Shown here piece after piece: positions 7,411-13,592 of a stretch of 15,079 bases of DNA (positions are counted from its first letter, which is position 1; every line of letters begins with the position of its first letter). Origin of the DNA: Woronichinia sp035285405 (GTDB lineage Bacteria; Cyanobacteriota; Cyanobacteriia; Cyanobacteriales; Microcystaceae). The DNA lies in assembly GCA_035285405.1 (NCBI GenBank), contig JAYKJI010000417.1, positions 1 to 15,079 on the forward strand, written 5' to 3'. The translations under genes were made by a program, and so were the position numbers. Under the pieces are notes generated by a model, which ran no database searches, had not been told where the DNA came from, and saw nothing but the letters and a program-made list of their open reading frames with translations.

Positions 7411-8598
7411 ATGGTTCGCAAGTACATTCTCCTGATTGTCATCGCCGCGATCGCCTGTTTAACGGTGGTGGTGGGTTATGGGACTTACCAAAACTCGATT
7501 TCTCCCGTCGCCCAATCTCAAGTCACTGCTGGCAGTATTCAAGCTCAACCCCAGAAATTAGCCCTGGCTCCTCCGGGTCTAACTGCTCCCCTCCGAGGAG
7601 ATGTGCGAATTGCGGTAATTAGTGATCTCAATAGTCAGTATGGTTCAACGGATTACGAAGCGGAAGTTGATAAGGCGATCGCCCTCATTCCTGATTGGCA
7701 GCCGGATCTGGTGTTGAGTGGTGGGGATATGGTGGCTGGCCAGAAAGCGTCATTAACAAAAAAACAAATTGAAGCCATGTGGGCCGGCTTTGACCTGCAT
7801 ATTGCGGCCCCTTTACGTCGGGCTAATTTACCGCTCGGTTTTACCCTGGGTAATCATGATGCTTCGGGGGCGATCGTTCAAGGAGTCCAACCCTATCAAA
7901 AGGAACGGGAACTGGCCGCCGCCTATTGGAATCGGCCCGACCATAATCCAGGCTTAACCTTTGTTGATCGAGCCAAATTTCCCTTTTATTACAGCTTTCA
8001 GCAAAAGGGCGTATTCTATCTGGTTTGGGATGCTTCGACGGATCGCTTTTCTGAGCAACAATTAGCTTGGATTGAAAACAGTCTGGCTTCTCCTATCGCC
8101 CAATCGGCCAAAATGAGAATTGCGATCGGCCATATTCCTCTCTACGCCGTTGCTGTGGGCCGCAATAAAGCTGGAGAGGTTTTAAGTAATGCCGATGCTT
8201 TACGGGCTTTACTGGAAAAATATCAAGTTCACACCTATATTAGCGGTCATCAACACGCCTATTATCCCGGCAAACGGGGCAAATTAGAATTGCTACATAC
8301 GGGAGCTTTAGGAGCCGGGCCGCGCAAACTCCTAAATAGCAATCTTCCTCCAACCAAAACCCTAACGATTGTGGATATTGATCTCCATGCTGCCACCACC
8401 GTTTATACCACCTACGACATGAGAACCCTTAAGGTCGTAGATAGTCAGATTTTACCGCGTCTGATTACGGGGGTTAATGGCTGGGTAATACGAAGAGACT
8501 TGACAGCAAGGGATTTGACAGCCCAGGAATGTTCAGAACTCAATCAACACACGGCGATCGCTACCGATAAACTCCTTTGTCAGCAAACCGTTAAATAA
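7411..8598 (+). CDS. Membrane-anchored calcineurin-like metallophosphoesterase
   Basis: Reading from ATG 7411 gives 395 residues. A TTG at 7402 would add three. An N-terminal hydrophobic stretch (about 5-23) suggests a signal anchor or signal peptide, so the catalytic domain probably faces the periplasm. The five metal-binding blocks are in order: SDLNS (71-75), GGDMV (104-108), GNHD (147-150), GHIP (240-243) and GHQHAYYPG (279-287). The first block reads D-x-N where most of the superfamily has D-x-H, so one metal ligand is substituted. It follows the PBP closely, which hints at an envelope phosphate or lipid-linked substrate, but none can be assigned. The sequence around its start carries two near-copies of ATCGCCGCGATCGC (7372 and 7441), both HIP1-containing. 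Confidence 0.88.
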   Translation: MVRKYILLIVIAAIACLTVVVGYGTYQNSISPVAQSQVTAGSIQAQPQKLALAPPGLTAPLRGDVRIAVISDLNSQYGSTDYEAEVDKAIALIPDWQPDLVLSGGDMVAGQKASLTKKQIEAMWAGFDLHIAAPLRRANLPLGFTLGNHDASGAIVQGVQPYQKERELAAAYWNRPDHNPGLTFVDRAKFPFYYSFQQKGVFYLVWDASTDRFSEQQLAWIENSLASPIAQSAKMRIAIGHIPLYAVAVGRNKAGEVLSNADALRALLEKYQVHTYISGHQHAYYPGKRGKLELLHTGALGAGPRKLLNSNLPPTKTLTIVDIDLHAATTVYTTYDMRTLKVVDSQILPRLITGVNGWVIRRDLTARDLTAQECSELNQHTAIATDKLLCQQTVK

Positions 8599-8634
8599 AT
8601 TTTGACAGTTCTCTGTGTTTTCCCTGTTCCCATC

Positions 8635-8654
8635 TGTTACAATGTCTTAACATA
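8635..8654 (+). promoter_or_regulatory. Extended -10 promoter with HLR1-like (RpaB) motif upstream of rimO
   Basis: TGTTACAAT (8635-8643) reads as an extended -10 (TGn followed by TACAAT, five of six). It overlaps GTTACAAT, a perfect half of the RpaB-binding HLR1 element. A second half, TTAACATA (8647-8654), matches seven of eight, with a 3-nt instead of 2-nt spacer. An HLR1 over the -10 normally means repression by RpaB until high light, redox change or cold relieves it. The leader to ATG 8777 would be about 125 nt. Confidence 0.45.
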
Positions 8655-8776
8655 CGAAATTAGGGGCAGGAAGCTCAAGGAAAGATCCCGCGATCGCCGT
8701 GTTCGGTGAAAGTGAGACAAGCAGCTTGGTTTTAGTCCCTAGGGCAACTTTAGCGGACTCATTACTATCGATATTC

Positions 8777-10090
8777 ATGGGCAATAAGCCATCCATCGCC
8801 ATTTCCCATCTGGGATGCGAAAAAAATCGAATAGACTCAGAGCATATGCTCGGTTTACTGGTTCAGGCAGGTTATCCTGTCGATGCCAACGAAGAAATTG
8901 CGGATTATGTTATCGTTAATACCTGTAGTTTTATTCAAGATGCGAGAGAAGAATCGGTTCGGACTCTCGTGGAACTGGCAGAAGCAAAGAAGAAAATCAT
9001 TATTTCGGGTTGTTTAGCCCAGCACTTTCAAGAGCAGTTATTGACCGAAATTCCTGAAGCCGTTGCGGTGGTGGGAACGGGAGACTATCAAAAGATTGTT
9101 GAAATTGTTGAACAGGTTGAGCAGGGGCAACGGGTCAAAGCCATCTCTGAGCATCCGACCTTTATTGCAGATGAAAACTTGCCTCGCTATCGAACCACAA
9201 CGGAAGGGGTTGCCTATCTGCGTGTAGCCGAGGGTTGTGATTATCGCTGTGCTTTTTGTATTATTCCCCAACTGCGGGGCAATCAGCGATCGCGCCATAT
9301 TGAATCCATCGTGGCAGAAGCGAAACAACTAGTCACCCAGGGGGTACAGGAATTAATTTTAATTTCTCAAATTACCACCAATTACGGACTAGATCTTTAC
9401 GGTGAACCCCGATTGGCTGAACTATTGTATGCCCTAGGTGAAGTGGATGTGCCTTGGATTCGCATTCATTACGCCTATCCCACTGGATTAACGCCCAAGG
9501 TGATCAAAGCGATTCGGGAAACGCCCAATGTTTTACCCTATCTAGATTTACCCTTGCAACATTCCCACCCCGATGTTCTCAAAGCCATGAATCGACCCTG
9601 GCAAGGTCAAGTTAATGATTCTATTATTCACCGTATTAAAGATGCCATCCCCAATGCTGTCCTGAGAACCACCTTCATTGTTGGTTTTCCAAGCGAAACC
9701 GAAGCTCATTTTGAGCATTTAATCGATTTTGTCCAACGGCATGAATTTGATCATGTGGGAGTCTTTACCTTCTCCCCGGAAGAAGAAACCCCAGCCTACC
9801 ATTTACCCAATCAAATGACTCAAGCCGAGATGACGGCCAGACGGGAACAGTTAATGGCCTGTCAACAACCTATTTCAGCCCGTAAAAATGCTGCCTGTGT
9901 CGGTCAGACCGTTGAGGTCTTGATTGAGCAAGAAAATCCGGCAACAGGGGAACTGATTGGCCGCTCGGCCCGTTTTGCCCCTGAAGTGGATGGTTTGGTT
10001 TACGTCACGGGAGAAGCCACGCTCGGCAGTATGATTCCCGTTCAAATTACGGCGGCTGATGTCTATGATCTCTACGGTCAAGTGGCTTAA
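8777..10090 (+). CDS. rimO: Ribosomal protein S12 methylthiotransferase RimO
   Basis: A radical-SAM enzyme of 437 residues that adds a methylthio group to the conserved aspartate of ribosomal protein S12. The N-terminal domain holds three Cys for the auxiliary [4Fe-4S] cluster (C14 in HLGCEKNR, C50 in VNTCSF, C79 in SGCLAQ). The radical-SAM domain has C154-x3-C158-x2-C161 (GCDYRCAFC). The RimO-type NQRSRHIESI segment follows, and the last 65 or so residues form the S12-binding TRAM domain. The frame is open to a GTG at 8699, but ATG 8777 (MGNKPSIAISHLG) matches the usual N-terminus and leaves the 8635 promoter with a leader. crhR follows on the same strand after 117 bp, the arrangement known as the rimO-crhR operon in Synechocystis. 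Confidence 0.95.
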   Translation: MGNKPSIAISHLGCEKNRIDSEHMLGLLVQAGYPVDANEEIADYVIVNTCSFIQDAREESVRTLVELAEAKKKIIISGCLAQHFQEQLLTEIPEAVAVVGTGDYQKIVEIVEQVEQGQRVKAISEHPTFIADENLPRYRTTTEGVAYLRVAEGCDYRCAFCIIPQLRGNQRSRHIESIVAEAKQLVTQGVQELILISQITTNYGLDLYGEPRLAELLYALGEVDVPWIRIHYAYPTGLTPKVIKAIRETPNVLPYLDLPLQHSHPDVLKAMNRPWQGQVNDSIIHRIKDAIPNAVLRTTFIVGFPSETEAHFEHLIDFVQRHEFDHVGVFTFSPEEETPAYHLPNQMTQAEMTARREQLMACQQPISARKNAACVGQTVEVLIEQENPATGELIGRSARFAPEVDGLVYVTGEATLGSMIPVQITAADVYDLYGQVA

Positions 10091-10207
10091 GAAGCTGATT
10101 CTTCCTCAACTTTCCCTGTTTTCCTCGGCGTGTCACTTAGAATAAAAAAGTTCTATAAAAACGCCTATTTCCATTGTCAACTGTCAACTTAAATTTATTG
10201 CCATCCT
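10091..10207 (+). promoter_or_regulatory. rimO-crhR intergenic leader, AT-rich
   Basis: This 117-bp spacer contains TAGAAT (10138-10143), an A-rich stretch and TATAAA (10155-10160), with no strong hairpin or T-run. It can be read as a secondary crhR promoter or as a single-stranded AU-rich segment open to RNase E. In Synechocystis the rimO-crhR transcript is processed between the cistrons in a CrhR-dependent way. Which applies here cannot be decided from sequence. Confidence 0.35.
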
Positions 10208-11671
10208 ATGACTATTTCCTTTCAAAGCTTAGGTTTATCTGAAGAGCGTTCCATTCACTTAGAAAGTCTGGGTTTTACGGAGCCAACCCCCATTCAAGCC
10301 GAGGCGATTCCTTTATTGCTGAACGGCCAAGATATGGTTGCCCAATCCCAAACAGGTACGGGAAAAACAGCAGCCTATGCTTTACCTATTCTTGAAAAAA
10401 TTGAACGTCGTCCTGGTGTTCAAGCTTTAATTCTGACCCCGACCCGTGAGTTAGCCCAACAGGTAGCAGAAGCGATCAAAGAATTTGCCAATGAGCGTCG
10501 CCTCTATGTGCTGACGGTTTATGGTGGTCAAGCCATCGATCGCCAGATTCGCAGTTTAGAGCGGGGTGTCCAGATTGTAGTCGGAACCCCAGGGCGGGTG
10601 ATTGATCTATTAGATCGTCGTAAATTAAATCTAGAAACCGTCAATTGGGTGGTACTGGATGAAGCCGATGAAATGCTTAGTATGGGTTTTATTGATGATG
10701 TCAAAACTATTCTCAAAAAGACTCCGGCTGAAACCCGACAAACTGCTTGTTTTTCTGCCACCATGCCCCGCGAAATTCGGGATTTGGTCAACCAATTCCT
10801 CAAGGATCCGGTAACGGTTTCGGTCAAACAACAACAGAGCACTCCCTCTAAAATTGACCAACAGGTTTATATGGTTCCTCGCGGTTGGTCGAAGATGAAA
10901 GCCCTTCAGCCCATTTTAGAAATGGAAAATCCTGAATCGGCCATTATCTTTGTCCGTACTAAGCAAACTGCGGCCGAGTTAACCAGTAAGCTACAAGAAG
11001 CCGGTCACACGGTAGATGAGTATCACGGTAATTTGAGTCAATCCCAACGGGAACGTTTAGTTCAACGTTTTCGCGATAATAAGATCAAATTGGTGGTGGC
11101 AACGGATATTGCTGCACGGGGGCTGGATGTGGAAAATCTCAGCCATGTCATTAATTTTGACTTGCCGGATAATGCTGAAACCTATATTCACCGTATTGGT
11201 CGTACTGGACGGGCGGGTAAAACCGGAACGGCGATCGCCTTAGTGGAACCCATTGATCGTCGTCTATTGCGTCAAATTGAACAACGCTTAAAACAACGCA
11301 TTGAAACATCCCAAATTCCCGATCGCTCCCAGGTAGAAGCCAAACGTCTGGAGAAATTACAAAATCAAATCCAAGAAGCTCTAACAGGCGAACGGATGGC
11401 CTCTTTCTTGCCCTTGGTACGAGATTTAAGTGCCGATTATGATCCCCAGGCGATCGCGGCGGCGGCTCTCCAGATGATCTACGATCAAAATTGTCCTAAC
11501 TGGATGAAGACGGATTGGGAAGTTCCTGATGTGGGTATCCAGAAACCCCTAATTAAACGCAAATTTAATAAGCCGGAAGGGGGCAAGTCCTTTAGCAATA
11601 AGCCGACTGGTAAGCCCAATAACTATAACCGCTATGCTTCTGATCGCAAACCTGTTTTTAGTGATCAGTAA
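10208..11671 (+). CDS. crhR: Cold/redox-responsive DEAD-box RNA helicase CrhR
   Basis: A 487-residue ATP-dependent RNA helicase, close in length to Synechocystis CrhR, with the same rimO neighbour. Motifs in order: Q motif (GFTEPTPIQ, 22-30), motif I AQSQTGTGKT (45-54), PTRELAQQ (78-85), TPGR (127-130), DEAD (151-154), SAT (183-185), then TDIAARGLD and HRIGRTGRAG in the second RecA domain. A C-terminal extension of about 100 residues ends in a basic, Asn/Gly/Lys-rich tail (from about 450), probably an RNA-binding region. In Synechocystis this helicase unwinds and anneals RNA, is induced by cold and by reduction of the electron transport chain, and limits its own expression. The gene converges on the toxin-antitoxin region, with 73 bp between its stop and that of brnA. 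Confidence 0.95.
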   Translation: MTISFQSLGLSEERSIHLESLGFTEPTPIQAEAIPLLLNGQDMVAQSQTGTGKTAAYALPILEKIERRPGVQALILTPTRELAQQVAEAIKEFANERRLYVLTVYGGQAIDRQIRSLERGVQIVVGTPGRVIDLLDRRKLNLETVNWVVLDEADEMLSMGFIDDVKTILKKTPAETRQTACFSATMPREIRDLVNQFLKDPVTVSVKQQQSTPSKIDQQVYMVPRGWSKMKALQPILEMENPESAIIFVRTKQTAAELTSKLQEAGHTVDEYHGNLSQSQRERLVQRFRDNKIKLVVATDIAARGLDVENLSHVINFDLPDNAETYIHRIGRTGRAGKTGTAIALVEPIDRRLLRQIEQRLKQRIETSQIPDRSQVEAKRLEKLQNQIQEALTGERMASFLPLVRDLSADYDPQAIAAAALQMIYDQNCPNWMKTDWEVPDVGIQKPLIKRKFNKPEGGKSFSNKPTGKPNNYNRYASDRKPVFSDQ

Positions 11672-11700
11672 CAGTTTCTCGGTTTAAGTTTAAATATACG

Positions 11701-11738
11701 GCGATCGCTTTTTATCTTTATTGGTAAGGGGCGATCGC
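11701..11738. terminator. HIP1-pair hairpin between convergent crhR and brnA
   Basis: Two GCGATCGC octamers (11701-11708 and 11731-11738) are 22 nt apart. Because each is its own reverse complement, they can pair as an 8-bp GC-rich stem, followed on the + side by ATTATTTTATTT. Sitting between two stop codons, this could terminate crhR and perhaps brnTA. The left octamer is degraded in the second copy of the surrounding repeat, so a terminator role is not general. Confidence 0.35.
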
Positions 11739-11739
11739 A
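11704..11739. repeat. 36-bp direct repeat R36, copy 1 (5 bp after brnA stop)
   Basis: This sequence, from ATCGCTTTTTATC to GGGGCGATCGCA, recurs without mismatch at 12360-12395. Its right end is 5 bp from the stop codon of brnA, and the second copy is exactly 5 bp from the stop codon of the XRE antitoxin. It contains a HIP1 octamer at its right end. Confidence 0.9.
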
Positions 11740-11744
11740 TTATT

Positions 11745-11999
11745 TTATTTAGATGTGGTTAATTCTTCGCGTAAAATGCGACGTAATAATGATTCTAAGG
11801 ATTCTCCTTTTTGTTGAATATAGTCTTGTAGGGCTTGGTTAATTAAGGTTTGGTAGTTACCGCCATTTTGGGCGTTGACCGTTTCTCGAAACCAGTCAAT
11901 AATTTCATCATCAAGATATAAGGTGATCTGGGTTTTTCCTTGGGGAATGGGATCGATCGCGCCTCGTTTTCCAGTGCTAAAATCGTATTGTTCTTTCAT
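11745..11999 (-). CDS. brnA: BrnA-like antitoxin of a type II toxin-antitoxin system
   Basis: An 84-residue protein starting 3 nt after the brnT stop codon, so translation is probably coupled. Residues 22-40 (KTQITLYLDDEIIDWFRE) and 46-62 (GGNYQTLINQALQDYI) form the ribbon-helix-helix pattern of BrnA-type antitoxins: a beta strand followed by two helices, with the conserved Y/L-D-x-D-I-x-D/E-W-F run. It should dimerise, bind the operon promoter and neutralise BrnT. Toxin-before-antitoxin order is normal for brnTA. The basic C-terminal helix (about 67-80) is likely the toxin-contacting part. It is transcribed from the - strand toward crhR, and its stop is followed after 5 bp by repeat R36. Confidence 0.85.
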   Translation of the reverse strand: MKEQYDFSTGKRGAIDPIPQGKTQITLYLDDEIIDWFRETVNAQNGGNYQTLINQALQDYIQQKGESLESLLRRILREELTTSK

Positions 12000-12002
12000 G
12001 AT

Positions 12003-12275
12003 TTATCCTTCATATTGTTGGCGTTCAATTTTGTTAGCTTTACGGGCTGAGATGATTCTGATTGTATTTTGATCTCGATGGGTATAAGCAATAACCAGAA
12101 TTCGTCTGAAAAAATCTAATCCTATTATAATAAATCTTTCTTCGTCGGGATGATCATCGCTGATCATGATGGCGAAGTTGTCATTAAAGACAGAAACTGC
12201 GTCTGCAAATTGGATGCTATGTTTACGAAGATTGGAACGTGCTTTGTTGTGATCCCATTCATATTTGTATTGCAT
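12003..12275 (-). CDS. brnT: BrnT-like ribonuclease toxin (DUF497)
   Basis: A 90-residue protein with the DUF497/BrnT signature. It begins with W7-D-H-N-K-A-R-x-N-x-x-K-H-x-I-x-F (7-23), then DDHPDEERFIIIG (40-52), RRILVIAYTHR (57-67) and the C-terminal RIISARKANKIERQQYE (73-89). BrnT folds like RelE and cuts mRNA to arrest growth until bound by BrnA, whose gene follows at once. The family is common in cyanobacterial genomes and accessory regions. The ATG is at 12275, and the 37 bp upstream up to repeat R58 must hold its promoter and any operator, unless transcription reads through from the next toxin-antitoxin operon. No catalytic residue is visibly missing, but this was judged by motif order only. 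Confidence 0.88.
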   Translation of the reverse strand: MQYKYEWDHNKARSNLRKHSIQFADAVSVFNDNFAIMISDDHPDEERFIIIGLDFFRRILVIAYTHRDQNTIRIISARKANKIERQQYEG

Positions 12276-12312
12276 GGTGTTTGATCAATAATGCTTTTTT
12301 GATATGGGATTA

Positions 12313-12370
12313 TATCGGATCGCTGGATAGCTCATAACTTCGTGGTCAACAACGATTGTATCGCTTTTTA
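12313..12370. repeat. 58-bp direct repeat R58, copy 1 (upstream of brnT)
   Basis: It runs from TATCGGATCGCTGG to TATCGCTTTTTA and matches 13138-13195 at 57 of 58 positions. The single difference is T at 12339 against C at 13164. Its last 11 bp are also the first 11 bp of R36 copy 2, so the two repeats overlap here. It lies 37 bp upstream of the brnT start. Confidence 0.92.
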
Positions 12371-12395
12371 TCTTTATTGGTAAGGGGCGATCGCA
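12360..12395. repeat. 36-bp direct repeat R36, copy 2 (5 bp after higA stop)
   Basis: Identical over 36 bp to 11704-11739. The base before it differs (G in copy 1, T here), so the left HIP1 octamer of copy 1 is not kept. The stop codon of the XRE antitoxin begins 5 bp to its right, the same distance as for copy 1 and brnA. Confidence 0.9.
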
Positions 12396-12400
12396 GGGTT

Positions 12401-12691
12401 TTAGCTAACAAGGCTCATTTTGACTCGTTGATTGAGTGCAGTGGCAATTTTTTGTAGCATTATTAGGGGATTGTCTTGATAGTCAGCGTCCTCTAGGTCT
12501 TCAATAACAGATTGTTCAACATGGATTAGGTCAGCTAGTTGTTGTTGGGTCAATCCAGCATTTGTACGAGAGTTATAAATCAGTTGTGCGATTTCTGCGT
12601 TGAGAGATTCTAGAGCGATTTGTTCTTGGATTGTGGGATCATCTGCGATCATTTGGTGAATAATTTTTAAGGCATCTGTGGTTTTAGACAT
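12401..12691 (-). CDS. higA: XRE-family (HigA-like) antitoxin
   Basis: A 96-residue protein with an N-terminal helical arm and a helix-turn-helix of the XRE/Cro type at about 40-78: LIYNSRTNAGLTQQQLADLI, then the recognition helix and an ALNQRVKMSL end. It should bind DNA as a dimer and neutralise the toxin encoded just upstream. Its ATG (12691-12689) lies inside the last codons of the toxin gene, with an 8-nt overlap, which indicates translational coupling. Toxin-first order is the usual one for higBA. The acidic run in the HTH (VIEDLEDADYQDN) is unusual for a DNA-facing helix but seen in this subfamily. Its stop is 5 bp from repeat R36. The symbol is by family only. Confidence 0.82.
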   Translation of the reverse strand: MSKTTDALKIIHQMIADDPTIQEQIALESLNAEIAQLIYNSRTNAGLTQQQLADLIHVEQSVIEDLEDADYQDNPLIMLQKIATALNQRVKMSLVS

Positions 12692-13076
12692 TGTTTATTT
12701 CCCCTTGATAAGTATGAAGTTCTGGATTTTGTTTGAATTGTGCTTTTCTGTGGATAATTCTCTCAATATCTTGTGGGGGGACGGCGGAAGTTTTTTTGAT
12801 AAGAGCATGACCAATAATTGCTATATTTTGACCATGATAAAAATAGAGGATTCTATATTGTATGTTTCCCTGTTTGGCTCTAAGCTCCCAAATATCATTT
12901 CTGAGATAATCGGCAGCAGGACGGCGCAGTTCATGGCCTTGGGCGGCAAGTTGTTCAATTTTGGTTATACATTTGGCAAATCCTTTTTTATCAGTTTTGA
13001 GTAATTGCTGAAGCCACTCAACTACGGGAGAGATACCTTCTTTTTCTTGATAAAAGATAATTTTTGTCTTTGGCAC
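12684..13076 (-). CDS. higB: RelE/HigB superfamily toxin (Gp49-like)
   Basis: A 130-residue toxin of the phage-derived Gp49-like branch of RelE/HigB ribosome-dependent mRNA interferases. Recognisable features are VVEWLQQL (18-25), the core strand ELRAKQGNIQYRILYFYHG (64-82), and IGHALIKKTSAVPPQDIERIIHRK (88-111), where KK-T-x-x-x-P and the following amphipathic helix are diagnostic. Arg75 in YRILYF is in the position of a conserved active-site basic residue. The start is GTG (13076-13074), with only an A-rich stretch before it. A possible -10 in reverse orientation, TACTAT, spans 13094-13089. Upstream, 61 bp away, lies repeat R58. It overlaps the antitoxin gene by 8 nt. Confidence 0.85.
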   Translation of the reverse strand: MPKTKIIFYQEKEGISPVVEWLQQLLKTDKKGFAKCITKIEQLAAQGHELRRPAADYLRNDIWELRAKQGNIQYRILYFYHGQNIAIIGHALIKKTSAVPPQDIERIIHRKAQFKQNPELHTYQGEINNV

Positions 13077-13137
13077 GTTTCTTTTAAAATAGTATGCAAT
13101 GAAAAATCAATAAATACAATCAGGTGATGGTGACAGG

Positions 13138-13195
13138 TATCGGATCGCTGGATAGCTCATAACCTCGTGGTCAACAACGATTGTATCGCTTTTTA
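13138..13195. repeat. 58-bp direct repeat R58, copy 2 (upstream of higB)
   Basis: 57 of 58 positions are the same as 12313-12370. With the first copy it brackets the higBA operon. It continues at 13185-13211 into what looks like a degraded R36: the leading ATCGCTTTTTA is kept, the middle is shortened, and an end GAGGCGATCA resembles GGGGCGATCG. The same R58/R36 junction therefore seems to occur on both sides of higBA. Confidence 0.92.
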
Positions 13196-13299
13196 AGTTG
13201 AGAGGCGATCATTTTGAAAGAGGTGATCATATTAATAAACATCCCAAAAATCAGATAATTACAAGTTCATTATGTTTAAAATCAAAAAGGCGCGTTGAG

Positions 13300-13471
13300 T
13301 AACGCACCCTACAGCGATGGAGATCGCACGGGAGCATCTCACTTATGCAATTAAGTAATTATACTTATGTCTGAAATCGTTTTGTAGCAAGGTTTTCAAA
13401 ATATCTTGACATAAAACCTAATTTAGCAGTTACAAAGGTGAGATGCTCCCGATCGCACTTTTAGTGCGTTA
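13300..13471. repeat. Older palindromic repeat split by the MITE
   Basis: TAACGCAC (13300-13307) and GTGCGTTA (13464-13471) are perfect reverse complements now separated by the inserted 121-bp element plus its duplicated 8 bp. Removing these brings the arms to about 27 bp apart. Each arm also pairs locally (13292-13305 and 13454-13468), a layout like the short palindromic interspersed repeats common in cyanobacteria. Confidence 0.5.
13330..13450. mobile_element. MITE-like element, 121 bp, with 13-bp TIRs and 8-bp target duplication
   Basis: GGGAGCATCTCAC (13330-13342) and GTGAGATGCTCCC (13438-13450) are perfect 13-bp terminal inverted repeats. Directly outside, GATCGCAC occurs at 13322-13329 and again at 13451-13458, a perfect 8-bp target duplication. 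The 95-bp interior is AT-rich and non-coding, with a TTGACA word at 13406. No transposase is present, so movement would depend on an element elsewhere with matching ends. Eight-base duplications occur in IS1, IS1595 and ISAs1 type transposition. I cannot name the parent. Confidence 0.8.
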
Positions 13472-13592
13472 TCAAAAAATGATTAGTTAAGAAATTTTAA
13501 CTTGATTAACAATGGCTCAAGGGATAAATCCTCTACTGTTACAAAAAAACACCTTGAATGAACTAAAAAATAGGTTATATTTCAGGAAAGAG

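Larger units (their letters stand above)
13196..13592. other. Gene-free AT-rich spacer with palindromic repeat and MITE
   Basis: No credible gene is seen here. Left to right it holds the degraded R36 end (to 13211), two GATCAT words (13206 and 13224), a small hairpin GCGTT-GAGT-AACGC (13292-13305) continuing into a CACCCTAC word often seen in cyanobacterial palindromic repeats, a 121-bp MITE-like element, the hairpin CGCACT-TTT-AGTGCG (13454-13468), and AGTTAA-GAAATT-TTAACT (13485-13502). The rest is plain AT-rich sequence. Confidence 0.6.

Noticed and set aside
8699..8776. A GTG start for rimO that would add 26 residues.
   Set aside because: The added residues resemble no RimO N-terminus, and the family normally starts close to the SHLGCEKN block, which suits ATG 8777.
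3371..10861. Open frames of 60-104 codons lying antisense to, or out of frame within, typA, the PBP gene, the phosphoesterase gene, rimO and crhR.
   Set aside because: Each lies wholly or mostly inside a well-supported gene, lacks a ribosome binding site and has a sequence resembling no known protein; they are shadows of codon bias.
11704..12395. Integron-type attC sites as the explanation of the repeated toxin-antitoxin borders.
   Set aside because: I find no GTTRRRY/RYYYAAC core pair at the repeat ends and no integrase in the window; the repeats are direct and much more alike than attC sites usually are.
11701..13211. A CRISPR array, because direct repeats of 36 bp recur.
   Set aside because: There are only two or three copies, spaced by whole operons and not by 30-40 bp spacers, and no cas genes are present.
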